Both the position numbers and the translations under genes were made by a program. Positions 24,915 through 35,681 of a stretch of DNA of 64,000 nt are shown one piece after another. The DNA is taken from positions 1,054,001 through 1,118,000 of the forward strand of contig NZ_QBDX01000004.1 of NCBI RefSeq assembly GCF_003129605.1. Reading direction: 5' to 3'. Every line of letters starts with the position of its first letter. The stretch's first letter is position 1. Under the pieces are notes generated by a model. The model had not been told where the DNA came from and made no database searches. It worked only from the letters and a program-made list of their open reading frames with translations. Origin of the DNA: Hyphobacterium indicum. GTDB taxonomy: Bacteria > Pseudomonadota > Alphaproteobacteria > Caulobacterales > Maricaulaceae.

Positions 24915-27900
24915 ATGACCGCCGTTGTTGCCACCGCCCAGGCTTATACCTCCTCCGCATTCAACAAAGCCGCCCGCAAGGTCTGGCAGAAGAAATTCGG
25001 CAGCGACCCCGATACGGCCGCGCAGGCCTTTCTGGATCAGGTGCTCGGCGACGCGCTGGCCGAGGATCTCGAGGGTATCAAGGCCACGCAACTGGCCGAA
25101 CAGGCGGCGGAATTCTGGGACTGGGCGAAAGGGCGGGGCGAAGGAAAAATCCATGTCCGCGCCCGCGCTTCGGAAACCGGCAGCGCCAGCTCGATCAAAC
25201 GCGATATCGTCGAGGTCGCGGGCCCCGACCGCCCCTTCCTGGTCGATTCGGTCATGGGCGAGATTGGAGCTCAGGGCCTTGATGTGCTCGCCATGTTTCA
25301 CCCGATTGTTCCGGTCAGCCGCAATGAGAAGGGCGAAATCTGCGCCGGAGGCGACACCCTTCCTGAAAGCCTGATCCAGGTGCATGTCGAACCGCTGGAT
25401 GAACGCACCCGCGAAGCGCTGGCGGAAGCGGTCCGGGCCGCGATGGAAGACGTCCGGCTGGCGACCGATGACTTCAAGGACATGCGGGCCGCCATGAATA
25501 TGGCCATCGCCCATGTCGAGGATGCCAACACGCCGGCCAGCCTTGAGGAAAAGTCCGAAGCGCTCGAATTCCTGCGCTGGCTGCGCGATGACCATTTCGC
25601 CTTTCTCGGTAGCCGCGTCTATCAGTTCGATGTCGATGCCAAAGGCAAGATGAGCAGCCGCGAGCCCACCGTTCAGCCGGGATCAGGCTTCGGCATTCTG
25701 CGCGATCCCGAGCGTCAGGTGCTGCGCAAGGGCAATGAACCCGCGCTTCTGACGCCGGCCATCGAATCCTTTCTGAACGAGCCCTCGCCGATCATCGTCG
25801 CCAAGGCCAATATCAAGTCGCGCGTTCATCGCCGTGTTTACATGGACTATATTGGCGTCAAACGGTATCGCGAAGATGGTGCCGTCATCGGGGAGGCCCG
25901 GTTTGTCGGGCTCTTCACGGCAGAAGCCTATGACCGCATGGCCCGCGATGTGCCCTTGATCCGGCGCAAGGTCCGCCGCGTTCTGGAACGGGCCGGCAAG
26001 ATCCCGGGCACGCATTCCGAGAAGAAGCTGCGAAATATCGTCGAGAATTATCCGCGCGACGAGCTGTTCCAGACCGAGGAAGATGATCTTTTGAAGATCG
26101 GCCTCGGTATCCTGCATTTGCAGGATCGTCCGCGGACCAAGCTTCTGGTCCGGCGCGACCGGTTTGACCGCTTTGTTTCCTGCCTGCTTTTCGTGCCCCG
26201 GGAGCGTTATAATTCGCGGGTTCGCGAGCAGGCCGGCGAAATGATCCGTGCCGCTTTTGATGGCCGCATGTCGGCCTATTATCCGCATTTTGGCGACGGG
26301 CCACTCGCCCGCGTTCATTACATTGTTGGCCTCGATCCGAACAATCATCCCGAACCGGACCTCCACGAGCTGGAACGGCAAATCGTGGCGCTGGCGCGGA
26401 CCTGGGAAGATGAGTTCGTGGCGGAGGGCCGCCGGTCCCTGCCGGACCATCTTCGGCATCGCCTGTCGGCCTATGACCGCGCATTTTCGGCGGGCTATCG
26501 CGAACTGTTCGCGCCTTTGGAGGGCCTTGCCGATCTTTTGCGTATCGAATCACTGGGTGATGACACGCATATCGGTGCCCGCCTCTATCGCGATGAGGGC
26601 GAGGACACCTCGATTCTGCGTCTGAAAATCTATCGCCGGAACGAGCCCACCCACCTGTCGGAAGTCATGCCGATTCTGGAAAATATGGGTCTCAATGTGA
26701 TCCAGGAGTCCGGTTATGAAGTCCGCCGCGAAACCGACGAGGCGCGCGAAGCCATTGTTCATATCCACGATTTTGAAATGCGCTCGGAGGCGCTCGCCGG
26801 GCAGGACATCACAGAGTTCAGTGGTGCGTTTGAAGACGCCTTGCTCGCCGTCATGGCGAACCGCGCCGAAAATGACGGATTCAACCGGCTGATCCTCAAG
26901 CTGGGCGTCAGCTGGCGCGAAGCGGCTGTTTTGCGGGCGCTCGCCCGGTATCGTCAGCAGACCGGGCTGGATCCGTCCCAGGCCATTCAGGAAGAGGCGC
27001 TGGCGGAAAATCCGGCCATCGCCCGCCAGCTGCTGGCATTGTTCGACACCCGCTTCAATCCCGATCTCGAGATGGATCTGGAAGCCCGCAAGGAAAATTC
27101 TGCTTCGCTTGGCAGGGACATTCGCGCGCAACTGGAAAAAGTTGCCTCGATTGATCATGACCGGGTCCTGCGCCGCCTTCTCCGCCTGCTCGAGGCAACG
27201 CTGCGGACCAATTATTTTCAGACCGGCGATGACGGGCTGCCCAAGGCCCACATTTCTTTCAAGATCGCCAGTCAGGAACTCGAAGAACTTCCGCTGCCCA
27301 AGCCCTATCGCGAGATTTTCGTCTGGTCGCCGAATGTGGAAGGCGTCCATATCCGCTTCGGTCCGGTGGCGCGTGGCGGACTGCGCTGGTCTGACCGCCG
27401 CGATGATTTCCGCACCGAAGTGCTGGGGCTGGTCAAGGCGCAGCAGGTGAAGAATGCTGTTATTGTCCCGGTCGGGTCAAAAGGCGGTTTCTATCCCAAA
27501 CAATTGCCGCGGTCCGGCTCTCGCGATGAATGGCTGGCAGAAGGCCAGAACGCCTATCGTACCTTCATCCGCGGTCTGCTCGATATTACCGACAACATCC
27601 AGGAAGATGCCGTCATGCATCCGGGCAAGGTGGTCATCTGGGATGGCGAAGATCCTTATCTGGTAGTGGCCGCCGACAAGGGCACGGCGACCTTCTCGGA
27701 CCTCGCCAACGGCGTTGCGATGGAGGAATATGACTTCTGGCTCGGCGATGCGTTCGCGTCGGGCGGCTCGGCCGGCTATGATCACAAGAAAATGGGTATT
27801 ACCGCCCGCGGCGCATGGGAATCGGTCAAGCGGCACTTCCGCGAGCTTGGCAAGGACATTCAGAACGAAACCTTCACGGTTGCCGGTGTCGGCGACATGT

Positions 27901-29834
27901 CGGGCGATGTGTTCGGCAACGGCATGCTCCTGTCGCGCAAGATCCAGCTGATTGCGGCCTTCGATCATCGTGACATCTTCATTGATCCGAACCCCGTCGA
28001 TTGCGAGGCCAATTGGGAGGAACGAAAACGCCTGTTCGACCTCCCGCGCTCCAGCTGGCAGGACTATGACAAGAAGCTGATTTCCAAGGGTGGCGGGATT
28101 TATTCCCGTTCGGAAAAGTCGATCAAGCTGTCAAAAGAAGCCCGCAAGGCTCTGGGCACAGACGCGGAAAGCCTGTCACCGCCCGAGCTCATGATGGCCA
28201 TTCTCAAGGCGCAGGTCGAGCTTTTGTGGTTTGGAGGCATTGGCACCTATGTGAAGGCCTCGGGCCAGCAGCACTGGGAGGTGGGCGACAAGGCGAACGA
28301 CTCCATTCGTGTCAATGCTGCCGATGTTGGCGCGAAAGTCATTGGCGAGGGGGCTAATCTCGGCTTTACCCAGGCGGCCCGGATAGAATTCGACCGCAAT
28401 GGCGGCCGGGTGAATGCCGATTTCGTGGACAACTCTGCCGGCGTTGACACGTCTGACCATGAGGTCAATATCAAGATTCTGCTCAGCCCGCTCCTGAGAT
28501 CGGGCGAGATGACCCGCGCGCAGCGCGACAAACTCCTCGGCGGTATGACCGATGAGGTCGCAGAGCATGTGTTGAAGCATAATTACGACCAGACCCTGGC
28601 GCTGACGCTGGCCGAACGCGATGCCCCTGCCGACGTCGATGCGCATGAGCGTTTCATGGCGCGGCTTGAAAAGACCGGACGGCTGGACCGCAGTGTGGAG
28701 GGCCTGCCATCGGGCGACGCCATGCGCACCCTCAAGGAGCACGGCTTGGCTTTGACCCGCCCCGAACTCGCCGTGCTGGTCTCCTATGCAAAAATCACCA
28801 CTTTCGACAAGCTTGTGGCGTCGAATGTTCCCGATGACCCGCATTTCGAGAGCATGCTGAAGGGTTATTTCCCGAACGATCTCGACACCTATGGCGAGCA
28901 GATGTCCGGCCACCGTCTGCGGCGGGAAATCATCGCCACTGTTCTGGCCAATGACATGATCAATCTGGGCGGCCCGACTTTTGTGCACCGCGCAATCGAA
29001 TCCACCGGCGCCGAGGCTCAGCTGATTGCGCGTGCCTTCGAGGCCGGGCGCCGGGTTTTCCGCTTCTCGGATCTGACCGACCGGATCAACAAGCTCGACA
29101 ATCGGGCGCCCGCAGACGTCCAGATCACCTTGCATCGTGAAATCATTCGCCTGCTCCGGCGGCAGACCTACTGGCTGGCGCGGCGCGCCCGCGCCCAGGA
29201 AGCCGGTCAGGCCACACCGATCCGCGATCTGATCGAGGCTTACCGGCCGGGCGTCGACAAGCTTCGGGAATCAGCCATGGACATCATTTCCAGCTATGAC
29301 CGCGAACATGTCGAGGAACGGACTGAAGCTTTTGTAAAAGCCGGCGCTCCCAAGGATCTGGCGCATGACATCGCTGTACTCCGGCCGCTGACATCCTCGT
29401 CGGATGTGGTGGATCTGGCGCTGCAGGAAGACTGGCCCCTGGAATCGGCCGGCTATGTCTATCACGCTGCGGGCGCGCGATTCTCTGTCGACATGCTGCG
29501 GGGGCTGGGATCGGAGGTCTCGTCCGATCTTCACTGGGACCGCCTGGCCGTTCGCCGCCTGATCGAGGATTTGTACGCCAGCCAGCAGGCGATCGCCTCT
29601 TCCATGATGCGGTTTGCCCGGTCGGCGGGCGGCGCGCTTCAAACCGGGGTTGAAGCACCCAACCGCGAATGGGCGGACGAATTGCTGGGCGCCTGGTGTA
29701 TCCAGAATGACATCGAGGCCGGCCGCTATGATAGCGCGCTGGAAGAACTGGAAACGACCGGTGCCTGGACCCTGTCCAAGCTGGCCATCGCATCAACCCA
29801 GCTCAGGGAGATGGCTCAGTCCGCCGAATCCTGA
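24915..29834 (+). CDS. gdhB: NAD-specific glutamate dehydrogenase, large (180-kDa) type
   Basis: A 1639-residue enzyme that deaminates glutamate to 2-oxoglutarate, feeding amino-acid carbon into the TCA cycle. The N-terminal third holds ACT-like regulatory units (VAGPDRPFLVDSVMGEIGAQ near residue 95). The catalytic domain runs from about residue 800: FGPVARGGLRWSDRRDDFRT, then VGSKGGFYPK with the likely active-site Lys, and a Rossmann part with VAGVGDMSGDVFGNGML. The helical C-terminal domain completes the usual length. AAGAAGAG precedes the ATG. It overlaps the convergent hydrolase gene by 19 bases. The symbol follows Pseudomonas usage. Confidence 0.95.
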   Translation: MTAVVATAQAYTSSAFNKAARKVWQKKFGSDPDTAAQAFLDQVLGDALAEDLEGIKATQLAEQAAEFWDWAKGRGEGKIHVRARASETGSASSIKRDIVEVAGPDRPFLVDSVMGEIGAQGLDVLAMFHPIVPVSRNEKGEICAGGDTLPESLIQVHVEPLDERTREALAEAVRAAMEDVRLATDDFKDMRAAMNMAIAHVEDANTPASLEEKSEALEFLRWLRDDHFAFLGSRVYQFDVDAKGKMSSREPTVQPGSGFGILRDPERQVLRKGNEPALLTPAIESFLNEPSPIIVAKANIKSRVHRRVYMDYIGVKRYREDGAVIGEARFVGLFTAEAYDRMARDVPLIRRKVRRVLERAGKIPGTHSEKKLRNIVENYPRDELFQTEEDDLLKIGLGILHLQDRPRTKLLVRRDRFDRFVSCLLFVPRERYNSRVREQAGEMIRAAFDGRMSAYYPHFGDGPLARVHYIVGLDPNNHPEPDLHELERQIVALARTWEDEFVAEGRRSLPDHLRHRLSAYDRAFSAGYRELFAPLEGLADLLRIESLGDDTHIGARLYRDEGEDTSILRLKIYRRNEPTHLSEVMPILENMGLNVIQESGYEVRRETDEAREAIVHIHDFEMRSEALAGQDITEFSGAFEDALLAVMANRAENDGFNRLILKLGVSWREAAVLRALARYRQQTGLDPSQAIQEEALAENPAIARQLLALFDTRFNPDLEMDLEARKENSASLGRDIRAQLEKVASIDHDRVLRRLLRLLEATLRTNYFQTGDDGLPKAHISFKIASQELEELPLPKPYREIFVWSPNVEGVHIRFGPVARGGLRWSDRRDDFRTEVLGLVKAQQVKNAVIVPVGSKGGFYPKQLPRSGSRDEWLAEGQNAYRTFIRGLLDITDNIQEDAVMHPGKVVIWDGEDPYLVVAADKGTATFSDLANGVAMEEYDFWLGDAFASGGSAGYDHKKMGITARGAWESVKRHFRELGKDIQNETFTVAGVGDMSGDVFGNGMLLSRKIQLIAAFDHRDIFIDPNPVDCEANWEERKRLFDLPRSSWQDYDKKLISKGGGIYSRSEKSIKLSKEARKALGTDAESLSPPELMMAILKAQVELLWFGGIGTYVKASGQQHWEVGDKANDSIRVNAADVGAKVIGEGANLGFTQAARIEFDRNGGRVNADFVDNSAGVDTSDHEVNIKILLSPLLRSGEMTRAQRDKLLGGMTDEVAEHVLKHNYDQTLALTLAERDAPADVDAHERFMARLEKTGRLDRSVEGLPSGDAMRTLKEHGLALTRPELAVLVSYAKITTFDKLVASNVPDDPHFESMLKGYFPNDLDTYGEQMSGHRLRREIIATVLANDMINLGGPTFVHRAIESTGAEAQLIARAFEAGRRVFRFSDLTDRINKLDNRAPADVQITLHREIIRLLRRQTYWLARRARAQEAGQATPIRDLIEAYRPGVDKLRESAMDIISSYDREHVEERTEAFVKAGAPKDLAHDIAVLRPLTSSSDVVDLALQEDWPLESAGYVYHAAGARFSVDMLRGLGSEVSSDLHWDRLAVRRLIEDLYASQQAIASSMMRFARSAGGALQTGVEAPNREWADELLGAWCIQNDIEAGRYDSALEELETTGAWTLSKLAIASTQLREMAQSAES

Positions 29835-30691
29835 CGCAGATCCAGATACCGTTTCAGGAACGCCTGAAACGCGGTATGGGCAATTTTCGCGCGTTCGGGG
29901 TCGTAGACGAGACTCGAGGTCGGATGGTGGTCCGGCTCGTCAAAGGCGTGCGTTGCCCGCTCCACATAGCGCCATTTGACGTCCGCCCCCCATTTGATCT
30001 GTCGATTGAAGACCTCGACCGATTCCAGATCATCACAAATCGTATCACCCCGGACCAGCAGGCTTTCGACCGGGATGTCTGTCCGCCAGGGCATGCGCCG
30101 CGACCGTGCCGGAAAGCCGCTATAGGGATACATGGCGAAGATGGCCTTGACGCCCTCCAGCCCGTTCGGCGGCAATTGATCCAGCGACGCGGGCGGCATG
30201 CCGGCCTGATCGAGTGCCAGCGCTTCCAGTGCGGTCCAGCCGCCATGGCTCCAGCCGGCAATGACGATTTGCGATGCATTGGCGAGCGGGTGCTGGCGGG
30301 CGATTTCGAGTGCGGCGTGAAGATCGCCCGCGCGCTCCGAGGCTCGCAGTTTCGCCCCGGTGCAGACGGTTTCAAGCGCTTCTTCATACCCGATGCCGCG
30401 AAAGGAGTTTGAATCCGGCACGATAGCCATGACGCCCAACTCTGTCGCCAGCTTCGCGAAGACCGCCATATTCGGGCGGATGCCCCCACAGCCATGCAGG
30501 AGAATCACCGCCGGAAAGGGACCTTTTCCGGCCGGTATTTGGATATCTGTGAATGGCTCGATATTCCGGATCATGTCATGCAGTGTGCGGCGGGGGACCG
30601 GCGTCAGCAATCCCCGCTGATAAAGCCGGAAACCGACAAATGCGCCCGCGCCAAGCGCGATCAGGAATGCAAAAAGCGAAAACCAGCCCAT
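29816..30691 (-). CDS. Dienelactone-hydrolase-like alpha/beta hydrolase (copy 1)
   Basis: A 291-residue alpha/beta hydrolase with one N-terminal membrane anchor (about residues 2-22). The oxyanion segment is VILLHGCGG, the nucleophile elbow is G-W-S-H-G-G, and the terminal His lies in ERATHAFDEPDHH, giving a Ser-Asp-His triad. The family hydrolyses ester or lactone bonds; the substrate is not known. The next gene upstream is a paralogue with the same layout, so the pair arose by tandem duplication. The ATG at 30691 was taken over a GTG two codons upstream. The C-terminal 19 bases overlap the end of the glutamate dehydrogenase gene. Confidence 0.8.
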   Translation of the reverse strand: MGWFSLFAFLIALGAGAFVGFRLYQRGLLTPVPRRTLHDMIRNIEPFTDIQIPAGKGPFPAVILLHGCGGIRPNMAVFAKLATELGVMAIVPDSNSFRGIGYEEALETVCTGAKLRASERAGDLHAALEIARQHPLANASQIVIAGWSHGGWTALEALALDQAGMPPASLDQLPPNGLEGVKAIFAMYPYSGFPARSRRMPWRTDIPVESLLVRGDTICDDLESVEVFNRQIKWGADVKWRYVERATHAFDEPDHHPTSSLVYDPERAKIAHTAFQAFLKRYLDLRQDSAD

Positions 30692-30727
30692 GACCACTTG
30701 ATGGGCGAGGATGCCGGCTGCGTAAAG

Positions 30728-31585
30728 TCAGTCTTGCGTTTCGCGCAGAATTTCAATCAGCCTCGCCCGCAGCCTTGCCGCGGCTTCCGCATCATAGGTC
30801 ATGCGCGGATCAAGGGCGGGGGCGTCGGTATCGTCAAAGGCGTGTGTGACGCCCTCCCAGACGTCAAAGGTGATATCGGCGCCTGCCGCCACGGCCTGCC
30901 GCGCCAGACGTTCGCAATCTCCGCGCGGGGCCACCCGGTCGCGTTCGGCGAGGATCATTTCGATCGGTGGCAGCCCGGGGCCAATCCGCCCGGACGCCCG
31001 CGCCGGAAATCCGCAATAGGGATAGATCGGGACAATGCGGGCAACACCGTCAAAACCGGTCTCACCGTCTGTCAGCGAAGGTGGACGCACGCCTTCACCC
31101 GCAAAGCTCATCGCATCCAGCAGCGTCCAGCCGCCATGGCTCCAGCCTGCCAGTACCAGGCGCTCAGCATCAATACCGTCGGTTTCACGGGCAATTTCCA
31201 GCGCGGCAAAGACATCGGCGGTCCGCTCCTGCCCCCACAGGCGCAAGGCCGAACAGACCTGCGTCATGGCGGCGAACCGCCCGACTCCCCGGGGTTCAAA
31301 AGAATCGACGATGATGGCGGCAAACCCGGCATCGGCAATCGCCTCGGCGTGTGCCAGATGCATGGGCCGTTCTCCGCCGCAGCCATGAAAGAAAATGATG
31401 GCCGGCACGGGCCCGTCCACGGCCCCGGGACGGACAATCCCGATTCCGGGCCGCAACATTTCCACATGTTCACTCAGTGTCCGCTCCGGAACAAGCAGAC
31501 CGGACAGATTCTGGGCGGCCGCGGCCCCGTAGACCACGCCGAGCCCCAGAAAGAGCAAGCCCACCCGGATCAGCCAGCGGCGCAT
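30728..31585 (-). CDS. Dienelactone-hydrolase-like alpha/beta hydrolase (copy 2)
   Basis: A 285-residue paralogue of the next gene downstream. It has an N-terminal membrane segment or uncleaved signal (about residues 6-24), IIFFHGCGGERP at the oxyanion turn, G-W-S-H-G-G as nucleophile elbow, and GVTHAFDDTDAP with the catalytic His. Both copies share GFPARAS/GFPARSR and PYCGF/PYSGF blocks, placing the duplication after the domain was established. It ends 36 bases before copy 1 begins, and purH lies three bases upstream of its start, so the three may be one transcript. Confidence 0.8.
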   Translation of the reverse strand: MRRWLIRVGLLFLGLGVVYGAAAAQNLSGLLVPERTLSEHVEMLRPGIGIVRPGAVDGPVPAIIFFHGCGGERPMHLAHAEAIADAGFAAIIVDSFEPRGVGRFAAMTQVCSALRLWGQERTADVFAALEIARETDGIDAERLVLAGWSHGGWTLLDAMSFAGEGVRPPSLTDGETGFDGVARIVPIYPYCGFPARASGRIGPGLPPIEMILAERDRVAPRGDCERLARQAVAAGADITFDVWEGVTHAFDDTDAPALDPRMTYDAEAAARLRARLIEILRETQD

Positions 31586-31588
31586 CCC

Positions 31589-33178
31589 TTAATGCCGGAA
31601 ATGCCGCATGCCGGTGAAGACCATGGCAATGCCGGCCTCGTTGGCCGCCGCGATCACCTCTTCGTCGCGCACCGAACCGCCCGGCTGGATGACACTGCTT
31701 GCGCCGGCCTCGACAGCCGCCATCAGCCCGTCCGCAAAGGGGAAGAAGGCGTCCGAGGCGCAGGCGGACCCGATGGTCGCTGGCTCATCCCAGCCATTTT
31801 CCTGTGCGATCTCGACAGCCTTGCGCGCGGCCAGCCTGGCAGCTTCGACACGGCTGGTCTGTCCCATACCGATGCCGGTCGTCATTCCGTCCCTGGCATA
31901 GACAATCGCATTGGATTTGACGTGTTTGCAGACCGTCCAGGCAAACAGCAAATCCCTGATGGTGGCCTCATCCGGTGCGGTTTCGGTCACCGTCTTCAGG
32001 TCGTCCGCACTGGCGAGCCCATTGTCACGCTCCTGCACCAGAAGCCCGCCCGCCACTGTCTTGGCAGTCCAGCTGTCCTGCCGCGGATCGGGCATACTCC
32101 CGGTCAGCAGAATCCGGAGATTGGCTTTTTTGGAGAGGATATCGAGGGCCGCCTCGTCCGCACCGGGCGCGATAATGACTTCAAGAAAGAGCTTGGTGAG
32201 GCCATCGGCTGTCTCCGCATCGATCGGACGGTTGAACGCCACAATGCCGCCAAAGGCCGAGATCGGATCCGCCATCAGGGCCCGGTCCCAGGCATCGCGA
32301 ACCGTCTTGCCCAGTGCGACGCCACAGGGATTGGCATGCTTGACGATCACGCAAACCGGTTCGTCTGAAAATTCCGCGGCCAGCTCGAACGCGGCATCGG
32401 CATCCGCCAGATTATTGTAGGACAGTGCCTTGCCCTGAACGACTTGCGCGGTGGCGACGCCCGCCCGGCCGGCCCCATTGGCATAGAAAGCCGCTGCCTG
32501 GTGCGGATTTTCGCCATAGCGCAGCTCCGACAGGCGGGTCCCGCCAAATGTCCGGAAGGCTGGTGTCTTGTCGCCCAGCGCGTTCGCGAACCAGTTGGAC
32601 ACGGCGGCATCATAGGCCGCTGTCCGGCCATAGGCCTTGGCCGCAAGCGATTTGCGAAGCGCAAGGGGCGTCGCACCGGCATGGTCGTCCATGGCATCCA
32701 GAACCGCATCTGCATCCTCATTGTCGACACAGACAGCAACAAAGGGGTGATTCTTGGCGGCGGCGCGCAACATGGCCGGGCCGCCAATATCGATATTCTC
32801 GATACAGGTCTCGAAGTCCGCGCCGGCGGCAACGGTGGCTTCAAACGGGTAGAGATTGACGAATAAGAGGTCGATATCGGGAATGCCATGCTCCGCCATG
32901 GACGCCCGGTCGCTTTCCAGATTGCGACGGCCCAGAAGCCCGCCATGCACCAGCGGGTGCAGGGTTTTCAGGCGCCCGTCCATCATCTCCGGAAAACCGG
33001 TGACCTCGGTCACGTCCCTCGCCGCAATCCCCGAACCCTGCAGGGCGCGCAGCGTTCCGCCCGTGGACAGGATTTCCACGCCGAGCGCGATCAGGCGGCG
33101 GGCCCGGTCTTCCAGCCCGGTCTTGTCTGACAGGGAAATCAGGGCGCGGCGGACAGGAATAAGGTCAGTTTGGCTCAT
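31589..33178 (-). CDS. purH: Bifunctional AICAR transformylase / IMP cyclohydrolase
   Basis: A 529-residue enzyme for the last two steps of IMP synthesis. The N-terminal cyclohydrolase (about residues 10-150) has [29 protein letters not shown] and [20 protein letters not shown]; the transformylase follows, with [28 protein letters not shown] (the catalytic K-H pair) and a C-terminal [15 protein letters not shown]. Length and motif order are normal. It starts a run of minus-strand genes that continues into two alpha/beta hydrolases; the heparinase gene lies 76 bases upstream. Confidence 0.97.
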   Translation of the reverse strand: MSQTDLIPVRRALISLSDKTGLEDRARRLIALGVEILSTGGTLRALQGSGIAARDVTEVTGFPEMMDGRLKTLHPLVHGGLLGRRNLESDRASMAEHGIPDIDLLFVNLYPFEATVAAGADFETCIENIDIGGPAMLRAAAKNHPFVAVCVDNEDADAVLDAMDDHAGATPLALRKSLAAKAYGRTAAYDAAVSNWFANALGDKTPAFRTFGGTRLSELRYGENPHQAAAFYANGAGRAGVATAQVVQGKALSYNNLADADAAFELAAEFSDEPVCVIVKHANPCGVALGKTVRDAWDRALMADPISAFGGIVAFNRPIDAETADGLTKLFLEVIIAPGADEAALDILSKKANLRILLTGSMPDPRQDSWTAKTVAGGLLVQERDNGLASADDLKTVTETAPDEATIRDLLFAWTVCKHVKSNAIVYARDGMTTGIGMGQTSRVEAARLAARKAVEIAQENGWDEPATIGSACASDAFFPFADGLMAAVEAGASSVIQPGGSVRDEEVIAAANEAGIAMVFTGMRHFRH

Positions 33179-33254
33179 GAGAGGCAGACACTTTCACTTG
33201 ATTGGATTGGCCGTCGATTATCACGCGAAAGCGGCAAGGCAAAGACAGGAACGC

Positions 33255-34970
33255 TTACGTCCCGCCAACGCGGCCCAGCCGCTGAAACGCCCAGCGCACA
33301 CGGTTGGGCGGGCGCTCCCCGGCTCCGAAAGGCTCGGCTTCACCCTGGACAACGATTTGCGAGGATCGTTTCGGGCTCCCCCCGGCCGCAAGATAGACAG
33401 ACCGTTCGATCCGGATCGGTCCGCCATCGGTGCGGAAACGCCAGCCATCGCCATTCCCCAGCACCAGAAGCGCGCTCATGCCGTCGCGGGCCAGCGAAGC
33501 CTTGACGCCGGGATGCAGGTGAAAACGGATGGCAAACCGGTATCGCCGGTCCACATCATCCGGCGGCCCGTCCTCGACCGGACGGAACAGGCCGTCCTCG
33601 CCGCGTAGATCCCCGCCATCCGCTGCCAGAAACAGGCGCCGCCGGTGATGCAGGCCGAAGCTGGCGTGATAGCCGTCCTGGCTGGCCTCGATCCAGGTGC
33701 CGATATCCTCTTCATTGCGCCGGGCGGCGACCATTCCGGGCTGATGCTCGAATCGGGGCCCCAGAAGCGTCCGGCGCCAACCCGGGGGCACCAGGCGGGC
33801 AGAGGAGGTTTCTTCCAGGGTCAGCGTTGAATGCGCCGCTGTGGCCCGCACCGCTTCCCGCCAGCTGGTCGGCTGGTGTTCTGCCCATCCGCAATTGACG
33901 ATTATGCGGTGTCCGCCCGCCGCCAGCTCGAAAGCGAGCGTCCCGGCATGCGCGGAGACCGAGGATGGCCCCTTGACCGGTTTGCCGGCATCCAGAATCA
34001 ATAAGGCACCGCCCGCCTCGATCCGCTGATAGCCGCTATTGGGCGCAAATCCGAAAGATTTCGAGCCGGTATCGCGGGCCGACAGGATGAGGTCAAGCGC
34101 CCGGCGGTCCCCCTCGCCACCCCCCTGGAATGACGCCAGCCCGCCATCACCCAGACGGAAGAAACGGACGATAGGTGCCATTCTGTCCATGGCCCGGCTG
34201 ATCACTTCCGGTGTCTCGCGATTGGCATGGGCCTCCGCGGTATCGATCAGGGTCAGCAGGGTGAGGATTTCGGCGGCAGCAGAAGGTGAGCGGCTGCAAT
34301 GTCCGCCATCGGTAAAAATCTGCCGCGGCAATTCGGCTTCGAATATTTTCTGTCCCGCCTGACGCAGGCTGTCGGTCTCGAGCGCCGCGCCCGCAAGCAT
34401 GAGGGCGGCGCCAGTGCGGATATGATCCAGATCGGTATAGCTATGGATGGCCGACCGTTTGAGATGCCGGGCCTGGCGCATAAGGGATTTCAACCGCTCC
34501 GGCTCGCCCGCGAACAGCGAGCCGGCCAGAACCCAGTTGATGACGCGCACGGCGCTGACTTCCGGCGCCCAGGAAAAGCTGTTCCATTTGCCAAAACCGG
34601 CCATCCAGGCATCAATCAGCTCGCCGGCGCGGGCCCTGGCTTGTCCATCCTTGCAGGCCAGCAAGTCCCGCAACCACGAAAACCCGTGAAGCGCACGGGC
34701 AAAACGCTCCGATGGCGCGGGCAGGGAAAAAGGATCATCGCTTTCCAGCACCTGTCCGGCAAATGCGAAACGGCCATCCAGAATCGCGGCCCCGCGTGCG
34801 GCATCTGCGCCCCGTACATCTTTCAACGGCGGTGAAAAGGGAGTTTGCGGCAGGCTGCCTGCCGACAATGCATTCGCGCCGCCGATCGAATTGAGCGTGT
34901 CAAAAAGCTCGCGCCTGATCTTCCGGCTGATCGCTTCGGCATAATCTGAAATCCGGACCACACGGGTCAT
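33255..34970 (-). CDS. Heparinase II/III family protein
   Basis: A 571-residue protein with an alpha-helical toroid half followed by a beta-sandwich half. The first half contains KWNSFSWAPEVSAVRVINWV, TDLDHIRTGAALMLAGAALE and DGGHCSRSPSAAAEILTLL; the second contains NCGWAEHQPTSWREAVRATA and the ALLVLGNGDGWRFR strand. The layout matches heparinase II/III-like lyases that split acidic polysaccharides. No signal peptide is seen, so an intracellular or atypically exported enzyme is possible and the substrate is open. The purH-heparinase-rpe-rsmB order is familiar from Caulobacter relatives. The ATG at 34970 lies five bases after the rpe stop; longer starts would run through rpe. Confidence 0.88.
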   Translation of the reverse strand: MTRVVRISDYAEAISRKIRRELFDTLNSIGGANALSAGSLPQTPFSPPLKDVRGADAARGAAILDGRFAFAGQVLESDDPFSLPAPSERFARALHGFSWLRDLLACKDGQARARAGELIDAWMAGFGKWNSFSWAPEVSAVRVINWVLAGSLFAGEPERLKSLMRQARHLKRSAIHSYTDLDHIRTGAALMLAGAALETDSLRQAGQKIFEAELPRQIFTDGGHCSRSPSAAAEILTLLTLIDTAEAHANRETPEVISRAMDRMAPIVRFFRLGDGGLASFQGGGEGDRRALDLILSARDTGSKSFGFAPNSGYQRIEAGGALLILDAGKPVKGPSSVSAHAGTLAFELAAGGHRIIVNCGWAEHQPTSWREAVRATAAHSTLTLEETSSARLVPPGWRRTLLGPRFEHQPGMVAARRNEEDIGTWIEASQDGYHASFGLHHRRRLFLAADGGDLRGEDGLFRPVEDGPPDDVDRRYRFAIRFHLHPGVKASLARDGMSALLVLGNGDGWRFRTDGGPIRIERSVYLAAGGSPKRSSQIVVQGEAEPFGAGERPPNRVRWAFQRLGRVGGT

Positions 34971-34975
34971 TGCGG

Positions 34976-35638
34976 CTAGTCTCCCCGAAGGGCTTTGATG
35001 TTTGCCGCATAACTGGCGGGGCCGCCCTTGAATACCGCCGTTCCCGCCACCAGCGCTCGCGCTCCGGCATTCACGCATTGCCGGGCGGTTTCCGGATTGA
35101 TCCCGCCATCAACCTCGATGATCACGTCCAGACCGCGCCTCTCGATGGTTTTCGCCAGCGCTTCAATTTTCCGGAGCTGGGAGGAAATGAAGCTCTGGCC
35201 ACCAAAACCCGGATTGACGCTCATCACCAGCACCACATCCAGCTCGTCGAGAACATGATCAATCACGGTCTCGGGCGTGGACGGGTTCAATGCCGCCCCG
35301 GCCTTGCAGCCTGCGCCCTTGATGGCTTGCACTGTGCGGTGAAAATGCGGGCCGGCTTCTGGATGCGCCGTGATGATGTCCGCGCCAGCCTCGGCAAAGG
35401 CCTCGATAAAAGGGTCAATCGGCGCAATCATCAGATGGCAATCAAACGTCTTTGCCGAATGCGGCCGCAGGGCTTTTACAACGCCCGGTCCGATGGTCAG
35501 ATTGGGCACATAATGTCCGTCCATCACATCGACATGGATCCAGTCGGCGCCCGCAGCGTCAATCGCACGCACGTCCTCGCCCAGCCGCGCGAAATCGGCG
35601 GACAGAATGGAGGGAGCAATCAGGACGGTGTCTGCCAT
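34976..35638 (-). CDS. rpe: Ribulose-phosphate 3-epimerase
   Basis: A 220-residue TIM-barrel epimerase interconverting ribulose-5-phosphate and xylulose-5-phosphate in the pentose phosphate pathway. Visible motifs are [14 protein letters not shown], the metal-binding [34 protein letters not shown] and IEVDGGIN; the Asp and His metal ligands are all present. Length is standard. The chosen ATG starts directly before the first beta strand; an upstream extension is Cys/Arg-rich and unlike the family. It lies 43 bases after rsmB on the same strand and five bases before the heparinase gene. Confidence 0.97.
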   Translation of the reverse strand: MADTVLIAPSILSADFARLGEDVRAIDAAGADWIHVDVMDGHYVPNLTIGPGVVKALRPHSAKTFDCHLMIAPIDPFIEAFAEAGADIITAHPEAGPHFHRTVQAIKGAGCKAGAALNPSTPETVIDHVLDELDVVLVMSVNPGFGGQSFISSQLRKIEALAKTIERRGLDVIIEVDGGINPETARQCVNAGARALVAGTAVFKGGPASYAANIKALRGD

Positions 35639-35681
35639 GCAATGCGCATAACAGTGCGCCCGGGCCCGCGCAAGCAAGCCG

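Noticed and set aside
26550-27350. Open frame of 266 residues antisense to the glutamate dehydrogenase
   Set aside because: No ribosome site or family; the opposite strand is a coherent 1639-residue enzyme.
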